This document shows positions 46,704 through 57,556 of a DNA stretch of 62,915 bases, piece by piece; positions within the stretch are counted from its first letter, which is position 1, and the number at the start of each line of letters is the position of its first letter. The stretch spans positions 1 to 62,915 of the forward strand of contig CANRMR010000005.1 of NCBI GenBank assembly GCA_947631785.1. Direction: 5' to 3'. The notes beneath the pieces were generated by a model. It was not told the origin of the DNA. It did not search any database and worked only from the letters and a program-made list of their open reading frames with translations. Origin of the DNA: an uncultured Clostridia bacterium (GTDB lineage: Bacteria > Bacillota > Clostridia > TANB77 > CAG-508). Position numbers and translations under genes: made by a program.

Positions 46704-48507
46704 TTATTCACCAAATATTTGATCAAATTCTTCTCCGTCAATTTTCTCTTTTTCAAGTAAAATATTTGCTACAATATGAAGTTTATCTATATTTTCTCTT
46801 AATATATCTTCAGCTTTTTTATATGCTTTATCTATAATCTTCTTTGTTTCTACATCAATTACTGCAGCTGTTTCTTCAGAATAATTTTTGCTTTGTGCAA
46901 AATCTCTTCCTAAAAATACTTCTTCTTGACCAGAACCAAACATTATTGCACCAATTGTATCACTCATACCATATTTGGTTACCATATCTCTTGCAATTTT
47001 AGATGCTCTTTCAATATCATTGCTTGCACCTGTTGAAATATCGTTTAAAATTAAACTTTCAGCAACTCTTCCTCCAAGTAATGACACAATTGTTTCTTCC
47101 ATTTCAGATTTAGACATAAATGATTTATCTTCTGTTGGACGATACATAGTGTATCCTCCTGCCATTCCACGTGGTACAATAGATATTTGATGTACAGCAT
47201 CTTGGGTTGGTAAAAACCTACTTACAACTGCATGACCTGCTTCATGATATGCAACTAATTTATTTTCTTTTTCACTTCTAACTCTTGTTTTCTTTTCAGG
47301 TCCCATTGTAACTTTAATCATAGCATCTTCTATTTCAGCCATACCAATTTCCATTTTATCTCTTCTTGCTGCAAGCAATGCTGCTTCATTTAGCACATTT
47401 TCAAGGTCTGCTCCTGAAAATCCTGATGTATTTTTTGCAATTGTTTTTAAGTCTACATCATCTGCTAATCTTTTCTTTCTTGAATGAACTTCCAAAATTT
47501 GCTCTCTAGCTAAAACATCTGGTGCAGATACTACAATTTGTCTATCAAATCTTCCTGGTCTTAACAATGCTTTATCTAGTACGTCTGGACGGTTTGTTGC
47601 AGCTAAAACTATAACTCCCTCATTTGTTCCAAATCCATCCATTTCTACTAACATTTGGTTTAATGTTTGCTCTCTTTCATCATGCCCTCCTCCGAAGTCC
47701 TGCTCCTCTTTGACGTCCTACAGCATCAATTTCATCAATAAAAATAATACATGGTGCATTTTTCTTTGCTTGTTCAAATAAATCTCTTACACGTGATGCT
47801 CCAACACCAACAAACATTTCTACAAAATCTGAACCACTAATTATAAAAAATGGTACCCCTGCTTCTCCTGCTACTGCTTTTGCAAGAAGTGTTTTACCAG
47901 TTCCCGGATGACCTACAAGTAAAACTCCTTTTGGAATTCTTGCTCCCATATCTGTAAATTTTTTAGGATTTCTTAAAAATTCTACAATCTCTTGCAATTC
48001 TTCTTTTTCTTCATCTACACCCGCTACATCATCAAAAGTTACCTTCGTTTTTTCTGTTTGTCCAACCATTCTTGCTTTGCTTTTTCCAAATGACATAGTT
48101 TTGTTTCCACCTTGCATACTATTATTCATAGTAAGGAACCAGAAAATTAAAAATATAATTAAAATTCCAAATGGTGATAATAGTCCTAAAATAGTAATAA
48201 TAATAGATTGCGATTTTTCTTCTAATTCTATATCTCCTTGTTTTAGATAGTTTGTAGAATAATCCATAAAGCTATCTAAACTTGGTATATTAACTTCTTT
48301 TTTTATGTTGTCACCTTTTACATTTACATATGCCTTTGTTCCATCAGACGCTATTTCTACTTTTGTAATTTCTCCAGCTTCCATTTTACTAATTAAATCT
48401 GAATAATCCATTTTAGATTCTGAATTATCAACAATAGAAGTTAAAAGAACAATTACAATTATTCCTATAATTAGCCAAGTTGCTAATGTTTTTAAACTGT
48501 TTTTCAA
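46704..48507 (-). CDS. ftsH: ATP-dependent zinc metalloprotease FtsH, frame broken at a CGG codon
   Basis: Two membrane helices (residues 8-24 and about 103-123) precede the AAA domain: [13 protein letters not shown] and [12 protein letters not shown]. At CTT-CGG-A (47694) the frame breaks after RQRGAGL. Skipping C gives [20 protein letters not shown], one of the most conserved segments of FtsH. The second frame holds the SRH region and [11 protein letters not shown] with the zinc site. Corrected length is 600 residues. FtsH degrades membrane and regulatory proteins. TTG start with AAGGAGG. Conventional decoding would stop within the AAA domain and give no protease. Confidence 0.94.
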
Positions 48508-48661
48508 TTTTTTTCCTCCTTAAAATTTAATGAATTTAAAATTCTGCCTTTATCTATTTTAAACTCAAAAAAATATTAACATATATTTTAAATCTTTTCA
48601 ATAGTTTTTTGTAACTTTTTTGTGCTCTTTTGGGCATGTATGTAAGGTTTCCTTACGGAAG

Positions 48662-49651
48662 CTATTTATTCGATTTAAAAAATATTTTTTTATTTTTTAC
48701 TAAAACTTTTATATTTTTATTTGGTATTAAAAATTTATTTCCTATATTATTACTACATAACTTTAAAATATCATCAACATGGATTTTTTCTATTCCTTGA
48801 CATGTACCTAATAATTCTTTTATAGTATATCTTACAATTTTACTTTTTATTACATCTTCTTTAGCATTAAATTTTTTTAAGTCCAAAACAATTTCTTTTT
48901 CACTTTGTTCTAGCTTAAGCTCATCATAGCTTTGTTTTACTATGTTTTCAAAATATGAATTTTCCTTACTTGCAAGAATACTTAATCTGTTTGTAGTTTC
49001 TATAATATTTGGATTAAACTCCTTTTCTATATACGGAATAAGCAAATTTCTAATTTTATTTCTAGTATATACATTTTCCAAATTAGTTTTATCTATTTTT
49101 GGATTTAATCCTTCACTTTTACAATAATTTTCAATTTCATTCCTATTACATTCTATTAAAGGCCTTATATATATACCATCTCTTAATGGTTCTATTCCTC
49201 TTAGCCCAGAAATTCCAGTACCTCTAATAAAATTCATCAAAACAGTTTCTACATTATCGTTTTTTGTATGAGCTGTTGCAATTTTATTTGCATTTACTTT
49301 TTTCAAAATTTCATTAAAAAACTGATAACGAATTTCTCTTCCCATTTCCTCTAAACCTTTTTTATTATCCTTAGAAGCCTTGTTTAAATCTACTTTTTTT
49401 ACAAAACATTCAATATTTTTTTCTCTGCAATATTTTTTTACATATTCTTCATCTTCATCTGCTTCTTTTCTAATTCCATGATTAATATGTGCAACACATA
49501 TGTAATAATTTAATTTTTTATTTCTTAAAATGGATTCTAATGCGTTTAAAAGGCACATTGAATCTGGTCCACCTGATACACCTATAACTATCTTATCTTC
49601 ATTTTGTATTAAATTATATTTCTTAATTGTATCTAAAATTTTATCTTCCAT
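48662..49651 (-). CDS. tilS: tRNA(Ile)-lysidine synthase
   Basis: The product is 329 residues (333 from the ATG at 49663). IVIGVSGGPDSMCLL is the PP-loop near the N-terminus, followed by HINHGIRKEADEDE and the ATAHTKNDNVET segment. TilS puts lysidine on the wobble C of tRNA-Ile(CAU), changing it from AUG to AUA decoding; it is essential. The ATG choice is uncertain because ATGATTGTAAAAATG offers two starts with AAGGA close by, exactly as in ogg. Confidence 0.9.
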   Translation of the reverse strand: MEDKILDTIKKYNLIQNEDKIVIGVSGGPDSMCLLNALESILRNKKLNYYICVAHINHGIRKEADEDEEYVKKYCREKNIECFVKKVDLNKASKDNKKGLEEMGREIRYQFFNEILKKVNANKIATAHTKNDNVETVLMNFIRGTGISGLRGIEPLRDGIYIRPLIECNRNEIENYCKSEGLNPKIDKTNLENVYTRNKIRNLLIPYIEKEFNPNIIETTNRLSILASKENSYFENIVKQSYDELKLEQSEKEIVLDLKKFNAKEDVIKSKIVRYTIKELLGTCQGIEKIHVDDILKLCSNNIGNKFLIPNKNIKVLVKNKKIFFKSNK

Positions 49652-49682
49652 TTTTACAATCATTCCTTCTAAGGCACAAATT
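49641..49682 (-). promoter_or_regulatory. Leader segment of tilS, near-copy of the ogg leader
   Basis: AAATTTGTGCCTTAGAAGGA then ATGATTGTAAAAATG recurs, with a few changes, before ogg at 27862-27905. The conservation covers about 35 bases that span the ribosome-binding site and both candidate starts. Confidence 0.5.
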
Positions 49683-49742
49683 TGGTTGGTTATCTACCTC
49701 TTTGGCATATTAGTTTTAGTAAACTTATTTTTTATATTTTAA

Positions 49743-50417
49743 TTATAATATTTCATTTAAAGATTCCTGATATAATTCCCACTTTGGACAAAAACTATAC
49801 ATTAAATTTTTGAAATTTTCATTATGATTTCTTTCAATAAGATGTATCAATTCATGTATTACAACATATTGTATTTCTGAATCTTTCTTTTTGGCTAATT
49901 CTAAATTAAATTTAATTTCCTTTTTATCAATATTGCAACTTCCCCATTTATTTTTCATTTTCCTAATTGAATAACAATTAGACTTTACTCCAATTCTATC
50001 TTCCCATAAAGGAATATATTTTTTTAATTTATCTTCAAGTTTTTCTTTATAGAAACAATTTAATAATCTTTCTTTGTTTTTTATACTAGATGATTTTCTT
50101 ACATACATTTTTATTGTATTATTTTCAATTTTAATACTTGTTTTATTAGAATTATATACCCTTAATATATATCTTTTTCCATTTAAATAGTGATCCTCTC
50201 CTGAAACATAACTTCTTTTCGTTATTCTATTTTGTTCTTCATACTTTTTCAATTGTTTATTTATCCAATCTTCCTTTGACATTATCATTCTTTTTGCTAT
50301 ATCAATATTCATATTTTCTGGTACAGAAGCTTTTATTGTCAAATCATGATATACTTTTAAATTAATATTTTTAACTTGTTTTCTATTTACTTCTATATTA
50401 AAGTTATTTATTAACAT
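49743..50417 (-). CDS. YgjP-like M48-type metallopeptidase, type I R-M associated
   Basis: The protein of about 224 residues has VIHELIHLIERNHNENFKNL near the C-terminus: the HExxH zinc motif and a third His. NKWGSCN just before it is the DUF45/YgjP signature. Genes of this family often follow hsdR and may be WLM/SprT-like proteases; the role in restriction is unknown. The frame extends to a TTG at 50447, but the ATG at 50417 has GAGAGG about 12 bases upstream, at the end of hsdR. Confidence 0.78.
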   Translation of the reverse strand: MLINNFNIEVNRKQVKNINLKVYHDLTIKASVPENMNIDIAKRMIMSKEDWINKQLKKYEEQNRITKRSYVSGEDHYLNGKRYILRVYNSNKTSIKIENNTIKMYVRKSSSIKNKERLLNCFYKEKLEDKLKKYIPLWEDRIGVKSNCYSIRKMKNKWGSCNIDKKEIKFNLELAKKKDSEIQYVVIHELIHLIERNHNENFKNLMYSFCPKWELYQESLNEIL

Positions 50418-50422
50418 ATACT

Positions 50423-53400
50423 TTAACATCCTCTCGTGTTTTTCCAAAGGTTAAATATTTCCTCTTCTTTTTCAACATCTTTAATCCATAATGATAATTC
50501 CTGTTTAAATTCTTTTTGCTTCATTTTTGATTCCATAAAATCTCTTGAAATATTTGAATTTAAATAGTTATACAACTGTAATGTTTTTTCTTCATTTCTA
50601 TCAAGAATATCATATAAACCTCTTAACCTTACATTATGCATCGACTTTGGATAAATTCCACTTGTCTCTGGGATCTTAACTTTTTTTACAAGTTCTATTA
50701 ACCTTTCTAAATACTCTTGATAATCCAAACTTTGTTCTTTCTTCATTTCAATCAATTCTTCAAGTAATTCAGACATTTTGCTATAATATCTTGGATTTTG
50801 TTTTTTATTATTTATAATAGCTGAAGCTATATTATTTTCTATAGCAAGGGCCATTGCTCTTTTATTATTTTTAAAACTTTTTGGCATAATTTTTGTTGCT
50901 TTATCTAATCCATTAGCAACTATAACATCTAATAATGTTGTTTCATCTAATTTATATTGTATTTCAGATGATTCTGCACTTATATAATTGTCTATCATAT
51001 ATCGCATAGAACTATCATAATTTTTTAATTCTACATAATCTCCTGCTGACTTCATTATTTCATCTCTTGCATTATTATAATATCTAACAGCTTCTTTTAT
51101 TTTGCATATCTGTTCTTTAGTATAACCTGCTTTAGTCATTTCATCAGCAATATTTGTATATGAAATTACTAAATTATATACTGCATTATAAAATTCAATT
51201 CTTCTACTTTCAGTATTTTTTAATTTTTCTTCTCTAGATTCACTTATCGTATCAAGATCTTCTGATATAAAATAGTGTAAAAATTCTAGTGTACCTTTTG
51301 GATTTTCTATTGGTTCGCAAATAGATTTTACTTTTTTTAATGCATTATTTAATCGTTTGCTTCCAGATTCCAACCTATTTTTTATTAAACCAGTTATATC
51401 TTCTTTATCAAAATTTTCAAATGCACCTGTAGTATAATCTTCAACCGCTCCTTCAATACTTTCAAACAAATTTTTATAATCAACTATATATCCTAAATCC
51501 TTTTCATTATCAAGTCTATTTACTCTACAAATTGCTTGAAATAGACTATGATCTTGCATTTTTTTATCTATGTACAAATATGTTGCAGAAGGAGCATCAA
51601 ACCCAGTTAATAGCCTATTTACAACAATTAATACTTTCATTTCTGATGGAGTATGAATAAATTTATATATTGCATCATCTTCAAAGCATTTTGTATGATC
51701 ATCATGTTCAGTATCACTTCTTAGTTTAGGATATTTACTTTTGTCCCACATTTTTTTATATACTTCATAAACTTTTTGCTTATCTGATAATGTAAATTCA
51801 CCATCTTCTTCACCCTTTACATCCTTAATATATGGTGTATAAGATGATATAACTGCACATTTATTAAAATCTTTTGATTGAAATATTTCCCAATACCTAC
51901 ACGCTTCATATACTGAACTTGCTACTAGTATAGCTGCACCTTTTCCCTGCTCAAGTCTTGGAATTTTTTCAAAATCAAATATTATATCTTTTACTATTTC
52001 TTCCAATCTTGATTCAGAACTTGTTACATTTTGTAAAGTACCCCATCTTTCCTTTAATTTTTGCTTTGCAAATTCATTTAACCCAGCTGTTTTAGCTTCA
52101 AACCATTCATCTATCTTTGCAGGCTTATTAATCCTTTGTTCAACATTTCTAGATTCGTAACATAAGTCAACTACTATTCCATCCTTTACAGCTTGATCAA
52201 ATTTATATGTATGAATATATCTTCCAAATTTTTCTAAAGTAGTTACTTTTGATCTTTTAATCAATGGTGTTCCTGTAAAACCTATAAAAGTCGCATTAGG
52301 TAATATTCTTTTCATTTCATCATGTAATAGACCTGCTTGAGTTCTATGACATTCATCTACAAACACAAAAATATCACCTTTTGGAGAATATATTTCGTTT
52401 TTATATTTAGTTAATTCTTTTACATAATCTGCATAATGTTTATCTGAATCTTCATCAACTGAACTTCCTACTTTATGTATTAATGAACAAATTAATCTCC
52501 CCTTAGAATATTCATTCAATGATTGTAATAAATCATTACAACTTTTAGTTCTATATATCTTCTCTTCTGCATTATCAAATACCTCTTTTATTTGTTTATC
52601 CAATTCTTTTCTATCAGTAAATATTAATACTCTGGAATTGTTAATATTTGATAATATCCATTTAGCAATTAAGACCATTGATAAAGATTTTCCTGATCCT
52701 TGAGTATGCCATATAATACCACCTTCATGTTTTTTAACATATTCTCTTGCATTATTTACTCCAAAGTACTGGTTATATCTAGGAACTTTCTTTATTCCAC
52801 CATCAAATATAATAAAATTATCCAATAAATCTATTATTCTTTCTTTTTCAAATAAAGCTGGTAGTTGTTGATCAATTAAAAAATCGCTTTTATCAATTAA
52901 TTTAACAACTTTTTCATGTAATTTACCTATTCCTTTTTCATCTTCAATCCAAGGAAGATAATATTTAGCAGGAGTTAATGTTGTTGCATATTTTAAACCT
53001 TCTGTATTATTTCCTGCAATTACAAATTGTATAGTAGTAAAAAACCTCTCAATAAATATTGGTTTTTGATTATCTAAATTTTGTCTTATTCCTTCATTTA
53101 TTGATACAGTGCTTCTTTTTAATTCAATTACTCCAATTGCAATTCCATTAATGTAAATTACTATATCTGGTCGCTTTTCATTTATGCCTTCTACTGTAAC
53201 TTCTTCAGCAACATAAAAATCATTATTTTCATAATTTTCATAATCTATAAAATATACTTTTTTCTCTTTTTCTCCAACATTTAAAGTAACTCCTACACCA
53301 TATTTAAGTAAATTATAAACTTCTTTGTTTACTTCATATAATGATCTTGTTTCATTATGAGCAACTTTTTTTAATTCTAATAATGCTTTTTTTGCTATAT

Positions 53401-53569
53401 CTTTAGGATATTTTTTTAAAAGAAATTTTAAAAGCAATTCTTCTTCGATATTCGAATTATTTTCTCTATCTTCAAAATTTCCAAGATAAGTATATTTTAA
53501 TTTTTCTTCAAATACTTTATGTAATATTCTTTCTTGTGTAACTATTTCTAATTCATTTATATTACTCAT
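50423..53569 (-). CDS. hsdR: Type I restriction enzyme R subunit
   Basis: The 1,048-residue protein has an N-terminal PD-ExK nuclease (RPDIVIYINGIAIGVIELKR), a translocase with Walker A HTQGSGKSLSM around residue 290, DECHRTQ and GFTGTPL, the second RecA-like domain with INRLLTGFDAP-type sequence (VVNRLLTGFDAPSATYLY), and a helical C-domain binding the methylase core. It translocates DNA and cuts unmodified DNA. Overlaps hsdS by eight bases. No in-frame CGG and no break over 3.1 kb. Confidence 0.95.
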   Translation of the reverse strand: MSNINELEIVTQERILHKVFEEKLKYTYLGNFEDRENNSNIEEELLLKFLLKKYPKDIAKKALLELKKVAHNETRSLYEVNKEVYNLLKYGVGVTLNVGEKEKKVYFIDYENYENNDFYVAEEVTVEGINEKRPDIVIYINGIAIGVIELKRSTVSINEGIRQNLDNQKPIFIERFFTTIQFVIAGNNTEGLKYATTLTPAKYYLPWIEDEKGIGKLHEKVVKLIDKSDFLIDQQLPALFEKERIIDLLDNFIIFDGGIKKVPRYNQYFGVNNAREYVKKHEGGIIWHTQGSGKSLSMVLIAKWILSNINNSRVLIFTDRKELDKQIKEVFDNAEEKIYRTKSCNDLLQSLNEYSKGRLICSLIHKVGSSVDEDSDKHYADYVKELTKYKNEIYSPKGDIFVFVDECHRTQAGLLHDEMKRILPNATFIGFTGTPLIKRSKVTTLEKFGRYIHTYKFDQAVKDGIVVDLCYESRNVEQRINKPAKIDEWFEAKTAGLNEFAKQKLKERWGTLQNVTSSESRLEEIVKDIIFDFEKIPRLEQGKGAAILVASSVYEACRYWEIFQSKDFNKCAVISSYTPYIKDVKGEEDGEFTLSDKQKVYEVYKKMWDKSKYPKLRSDTEHDDHTKCFEDDAIYKFIHTPSEMKVLIVVNRLLTGFDAPSATYLYIDKKMQDHSLFQAICRVNRLDNEKDLGYIVDYKNLFESIEGAVEDYTTGAFENFDKEDITGLIKNRLESGSKRLNNALKKVKSICEPIENPKGTLEFLHYFISEDLDTISESREEKLKNTESRRIEFYNAVYNLVISYTNIADEMTKAGYTKEQICKIKEAVRYYNNARDEIMKSAGDYVELKNYDSSMRYMIDNYISAESSEIQYKLDETTLLDVIVANGLDKATKIMPKSFKNNKRAMALAIENNIASAIINNKKQNPRYYSKMSELLEELIEMKKEQSLDYQEYLERLIELVKKVKIPETSGIYPKSMHNVRLRGLYDILDRNEEKTLQLYNYLNSNISRDFMESKMKQKEFKQELSLWIKDVEKEEEIFNLWKNTRGC

Positions 53570-54776
53570 ATTTTAGCCTCACTTTCCCTGTTAATAAATC
53601 TTTCATCATACCTTCTTTTATTTGCTCATATTTAACTAATTTTTGCTTTAACAATTCTATATTATTATCAATATTTATTAATACACTTACTAATTCTTCT
53701 TGTTCTTTATATTCTGATGGAATATAAATTGGAATTTTGGCAATATTTTTTCCATGTAAATGTATTATCGTTGTACCTTGGGAAACTTTTTCAACTTCTT
53801 TACACAATATATTACTAAAAAGATATGCTATAAATAATGGATTTATATTATCTTTTACTCTTACTATATTTATATCTCCACCTAATAATACATTATCTTC
53901 GTTTATAACACATGCTTTAGCAAGATCTTTAGCAACAGTAGTAGTTGATGCAGGAATCAAAATATCCCCTTTTTTAGACCTTACACATGAATATTCATTT
54001 GTATAAGACATAACCTTTTTTATTAATTCTGTATATGTAGTAAATAATTCTCCATATAAAATACATTTATTTTTTCCTTTAATATCTAACTTTCCCTTTG
54101 ATAAGCCATTTCCCTTTATAATTTCAACTGATATATCTCCCATTGTCGTATTTAACCATTCAGAAGTATATTTTTTTAATCTTTTATTTCCCGTAATATA
54201 TTCTTCAATATATGCAATTTTTAACTTTTCCTTCTTTTCTATCAGTTTTTTTAGTTCATCAATTAAATTATCTACATTTGCTAAAATATTAGCAATCATC
54301 CTTTGCTCATTTTTAGGTGGTAAAATTACAACTGTTTCTTTTGCACTTCCAATTGTATATGTACCAACAGTTCCTTTACCCGAATTTGTAAATATTTGTT
54401 TCTGAATTAACGAAGATGTAAATAAATAGTAAAAAAACTTACCATCAATTACATTTCTGTTTTTAAACCAAATTATATTTCCATCTTTAAAATAAAACTT
54501 ATCTCCTTTTTTTACTAAATAGGGGATTCCTATTGTACCAACACCAGTCACTAAAAGATCATTTTCTTCTATTTTGCCAGATATTTTCGAAAACATATCA
54601 TAAAGTTCAACAGATATATGTAAAGGATTTATCTTTTCTTTATTAAATAAAGCAACTATTTCTCTTGCTCTATAAAATGGAATTCCACTTTTGGTCCAAT
54701 CAGATTCATGAACTCTTTTTACAGATGTAACTTCCATTAAGTTGCCTATTTTTTCTTCTTTCCATCCTTTTAACAT
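53562..54776 (-). CDS. hsdS: Type I restriction specificity subunit S
   Basis: The 404-residue protein has two target-recognition domains, each followed by a conserved helix (PKNEQRMIANILANVDNLID, and KEQEELVSVLINIDNNIE with LKQKL). The two TRDs read the two halves of a split DNA site. Neither TRD can be matched to a recognition sequence here. No second hsdS or inverted repeat is seen, so switching is not indicated. Overlaps hsdM by seven bases. Confidence 0.92.
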   Translation of the reverse strand: MLKGWKEEKIGNLMEVTSVKRVHESDWTKSGIPFYRAREIVALFNKEKINPLHISVELYDMFSKISGKIEENDLLVTGVGTIGIPYLVKKGDKFYFKDGNIIWFKNRNVIDGKFFYYLFTSSLIQKQIFTNSGKGTVGTYTIGSAKETVVILPPKNEQRMIANILANVDNLIDELKKLIEKKEKLKIAYIEEYITGNKRLKKYTSEWLNTTMGDISVEIIKGNGLSKGKLDIKGKNKCILYGELFTTYTELIKKVMSYTNEYSCVRSKKGDILIPASTTTVAKDLAKACVINEDNVLLGGDINIVRVKDNINPLFIAYLFSNILCKEVEKVSQGTTIIHLHGKNIAKIPIYIPSEYKEQEELVSVLINIDNNIELLKQKLVKYEQIKEGMMKDLLTGKVRLKYE

Positions 54777-57163
54777 TTATATCCCATCCTTTCCAAATCT
54801 TTTAAAACTAAAGATTCTAAATCAGATGTTTCTTTCATTAATACATTTAGTGTATTTTCATAATTTTCAAATTCAGATGATATCTTATTAGATAAATTAT
54901 AAATCATATCAATATATGCATCTCCGAATCTATTTTCTAAACTTTTAAACCACTTCTTATTTATAATCAATTCTTTTGATGTCTTTTCATCGAATGAATC
55001 ATATTTTTCAATTATTAAATTATTTAGTTTTTCTTGAAGTATTTTAATATTATTCTTTAACTCTTTCTGATTTAATAAATTTTCTAATAACTCTTTTAAT
55101 ATTACAACATTTTCTTCTGATTCTTCCTTTATTTTATCTTTTATTATCTTTTCATTTACTTTATCATCATCATTAAATATCTCTTCATCTCCAGTATTTT
55201 CTTCAATTCTTGTTTCAAACTCTTGAATTAAATCATTTAATTCATCATTTAATTCTTCTAATTCATCGGCATACTTTTTAAAATATTCCTTTATAACAAT
55301 TTGCTTTGGTAATAAATCAGATTCAAATTCATTCTTCTTTATTTTTCCATTTTTATCTTGTCCATAAACTAATTTTGGAATCCATCCATTTTCAATTATT
55401 AAATGCAAATCATCCTTTAATGTACTATTATAGTATTCCATTAAAAACTCGTAAGCTTCATACTTGTCTATTAATTCATCATCTTCAAATATCAGCAAAA
55501 TATCATTTGAAAGTTCTTCTATTAAATTATTTACACTTGTTTTTGTATTAACTTTATTTAATTTTTCTTTATTATTGTTTTCCCATTTAACTACTTTTTT
55601 TATTAATCTTTCAAAATATTTAATAAATTCTCTTGAATTGCTTATTTGCTTGTTTATCGTATCCTTTTTTATAACTAAGTCTAGATATCCATCTTTCACA
55701 TTCTTTTTAAATAATTTATCTTTTAATTTTGGTGCGACTTTCCAATATTTATTTAATTTTTCTATATCTATTTTTGGTATTCCTCCCATTAAATGTGCAC
55801 TTATATCTTGCAATACTTCTTCATCAGATGAATCTATATATCTAGGAATATTTAAATTATATTCTTCTTTTTCTATATCTTTAATTTTAACAATTCTAGA
55901 ATATTTTTCTTCTTCTACTCTTTCCAAATAAGTATCAGTAATCTTTTTTATATCCTCTTCTCTTAGCTTGTTTTTATTTCCATCTTTAACAAAATATTTA
56001 CTTGCATCAATCATAAATATATCTTTCCTATTTTTTGCATCTTTTTTATCCAATATTATTATGCAAGCTGGAATACCTGTACCATAAAATAAATTTGATG
56101 GAAGACCAATTATTCCTTCAATTAATCCTGCTTTTATTAAATTTGTTCTAATTACTTCCTCTTGTCCTCCTCTAAAAAGGACTCCATGTGGAAGTATTAT
56201 AGCCCCACGACCATCTACTGGATCCATTGATTTAAGCATATGTAATAAAAATGCATAATCAGCACAATTATCTGGTGGCATACCAAAGCCTGTAAATCTT
56301 CCAAATTCATTATCTATGCCTAAATCTGCACTCCATTTTTTTACAGAAAATGGAGGATTAGCTACACAAAAATCAAAAGTTCTAATTTTACCATTTTTTA
56401 TGTACCTTGGATTTGTTAATGTATTACCGTCTTTAATTTGTGCAGTTGCATTTCCATGTAAAAACATATTCATAACACAAAGACTCACTGTATTAATATC
56501 TTTTTCTTGTCCATATAAGTATACTTTTGTTCCTTCTTTTGCTTCATTACCAGCTTTTATTAATAAAGATCCCGAACCACACGTCATATCATATATTTCA
56601 ATAGGGCTTTTAGTTGATTTATTAATTTTTAATATTTTAGATATTATTCTTGAAACTTCAGATGGAGTATAAAATTGTCCTTTGCTTTTTCCTGCTTCAG
56701 AAGCAAATTGTTTCATTAAATATTCATAAGCATCTCCTAAAACATCATTGTCATCTGCTCTATTATTACTAAAGTCTAATTCTGGATCTTGAAATATTTC
56801 AACTAAACCTGTTAATGCATCTACCATATCTTTGCCTTTTCCTAATTTGTTTTGATTATTAAAATCTACAACATCTATTACATTTTGTAAATCATTAACT
56901 TCTGCAATTTTTGATAAAATTTTATTAAACTCTTCACCTATATTTTTCTTTCCCTTTAAAGCAATCATAGTATTAAAATTCGCATCTTCAGGTACTTCTA
57001 TTAATGTGCCCTTTTTATTATAATATTTATCTGTTATAACTTTCATAAACAATACTATTAAAACATAGTCTTTATATTGTGTTGCATCCATTCCACCTTT
57101 ACTTCTTAATGTATTACAACTATCCCATATTTTACTATATAATACGCTCTTCTTTACAGCCAT
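54770..57163 (-). CDS. hsdM: Type I restriction methylase subunit M with a long C-terminal extension
   Basis: The 797-residue protein has the N6-adenine methylase motifs MTCGSGSLLIKAG (SAM binding) and ANPPFSVKKW (NPPF catalytic). HsdM proteins are usually near 500 residues; here residues 480-797 form an additional Lys/Glu-rich region with predicted coiled coils (EELNDELNDLIQEFETRIEE). Similar extended forms occur in Firmicutes. AGGAGG precedes the ATG. First gene of the hsdMSR-ygjP operon. Confidence 0.92.
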   Translation of the reverse strand: MAVKKSVLYSKIWDSCNTLRSKGGMDATQYKDYVLIVLFMKVITDKYYNKKGTLIEVPEDANFNTMIALKGKKNIGEEFNKILSKIAEVNDLQNVIDVVDFNNQNKLGKGKDMVDALTGLVEIFQDPELDFSNNRADDNDVLGDAYEYLMKQFASEAGKSKGQFYTPSEVSRIISKILKINKSTKSPIEIYDMTCGSGSLLIKAGNEAKEGTKVYLYGQEKDINTVSLCVMNMFLHGNATAQIKDGNTLTNPRYIKNGKIRTFDFCVANPPFSVKKWSADLGIDNEFGRFTGFGMPPDNCADYAFLLHMLKSMDPVDGRGAIILPHGVLFRGGQEEVIRTNLIKAGLIEGIIGLPSNLFYGTGIPACIIILDKKDAKNRKDIFMIDASKYFVKDGNKNKLREEDIKKITDTYLERVEEEKYSRIVKIKDIEKEEYNLNIPRYIDSSDEEVLQDISAHLMGGIPKIDIEKLNKYWKVAPKLKDKLFKKNVKDGYLDLVIKKDTINKQISNSREFIKYFERLIKKVVKWENNNKEKLNKVNTKTSVNNLIEELSNDILLIFEDDELIDKYEAYEFLMEYYNSTLKDDLHLIIENGWIPKLVYGQDKNGKIKKNEFESDLLPKQIVIKEYFKKYADELEELNDELNDLIQEFETRIEENTGDEEIFNDDDKVNEKIIKDKIKEESEENVVILKELLENLLNQKELKNNIKILQEKLNNLIIEKYDSFDEKTSKELIINKKWFKSLENRFGDAYIDMIYNLSNKISSEFENYENTLNVLMKETSDLESLVLKDLERMGYKC

Positions 57164-57389
57164 TGTATTCCTCCTAATTTTTCTTCCATTTTACATGATA
57201 CCTTCATTTAAATTTAAATTTTGTATATTTTATATTTTTTCTTTTAATACTATTAATATCTTTATTTTACTACCTGCTTTTATCAATTATTTTCACAATT
57301 ATACCACAACATATTAATTATTTGAACATTTTTTTCAAAACTTTTCCACTTAATTCTTTAAATTTTATAAAGAAAATCTTATAAATGTA

Positions 57390-57418
57390 TTGACAAAATA
57401 AAAAGAAAGATATATAAT
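57390..57418 (+). promoter_or_regulatory. Promoter of the initiator tRNA
   Basis: TTGACA (57390-57395) and TATAAT (57413-57418) have a 17-base spacer; the tRNA begins 18 bases downstream. Confidence 0.8.
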
Positions 57419-57436
57419 ACAAAATGTCGTAAATAT

Positions 57437-57512
57437 CGCGGGGTGGAGCAGTTGGCAGCTCGTTGGGCTCATAACCCAAAGGTCGGAGGTTCGAGTCCTC
57501 CCCCCGCAACCA
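57437..57512 (+). tRNA. Initiator tRNA-Met (CAT anticodon), 3' CCA encoded
   Basis: CGCGGGG pairs with CCCCGC but leaves a C1-A72 mismatch, the identity mark of initiator tRNA. The anticodon arm TTGGGCTCATAACCCAA has the CAT anticodon and the T arm is GGAGGTTCGAGTCCTCC. CCA occupies 57510-57512. A frame drawn across it on the other strand is not a gene. Its 3' end is the likely integration target of the downstream element. Confidence 0.95.
57490..57512. other. Putative attachment site at the tRNA 3' end
   Basis: The integrase gene begins within 120 bases of the tRNA 3' end, transcribed toward it. Tyrosine recombinases of this group commonly use the T arm and acceptor of a tRNA. The second copy of the core would mark the other end of the element and lies outside the window, so the exact core length is unknown. 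Confidence 0.5.
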
Positions 57513-57520
57513 AGAATAGT

Positions 57521-57548
57521 AAGTCTTTCGAGACTTGCTTCTTTTTTT
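57521..57548 (+). terminator. Terminator of the initiator tRNA
   Basis: AAGTCT-TTCG-AGACTT is a perfect stem with a stable tetraloop, followed by GCTTCTTTTTTT. Confidence 0.85.
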
Positions 57549-57556
57549 GTTTACAC

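Noticed and set aside
53562-54776. Invertible hsdS cassette
   Set aside because: Only one hsdS gene is present, with no second set of target domains, inverted repeats or local recombinase beside it.
57318-57509. 63-residue minus-strand frame over the tRNA
   Set aside because: It is the reverse complement of the initiator tRNA and its promoter.
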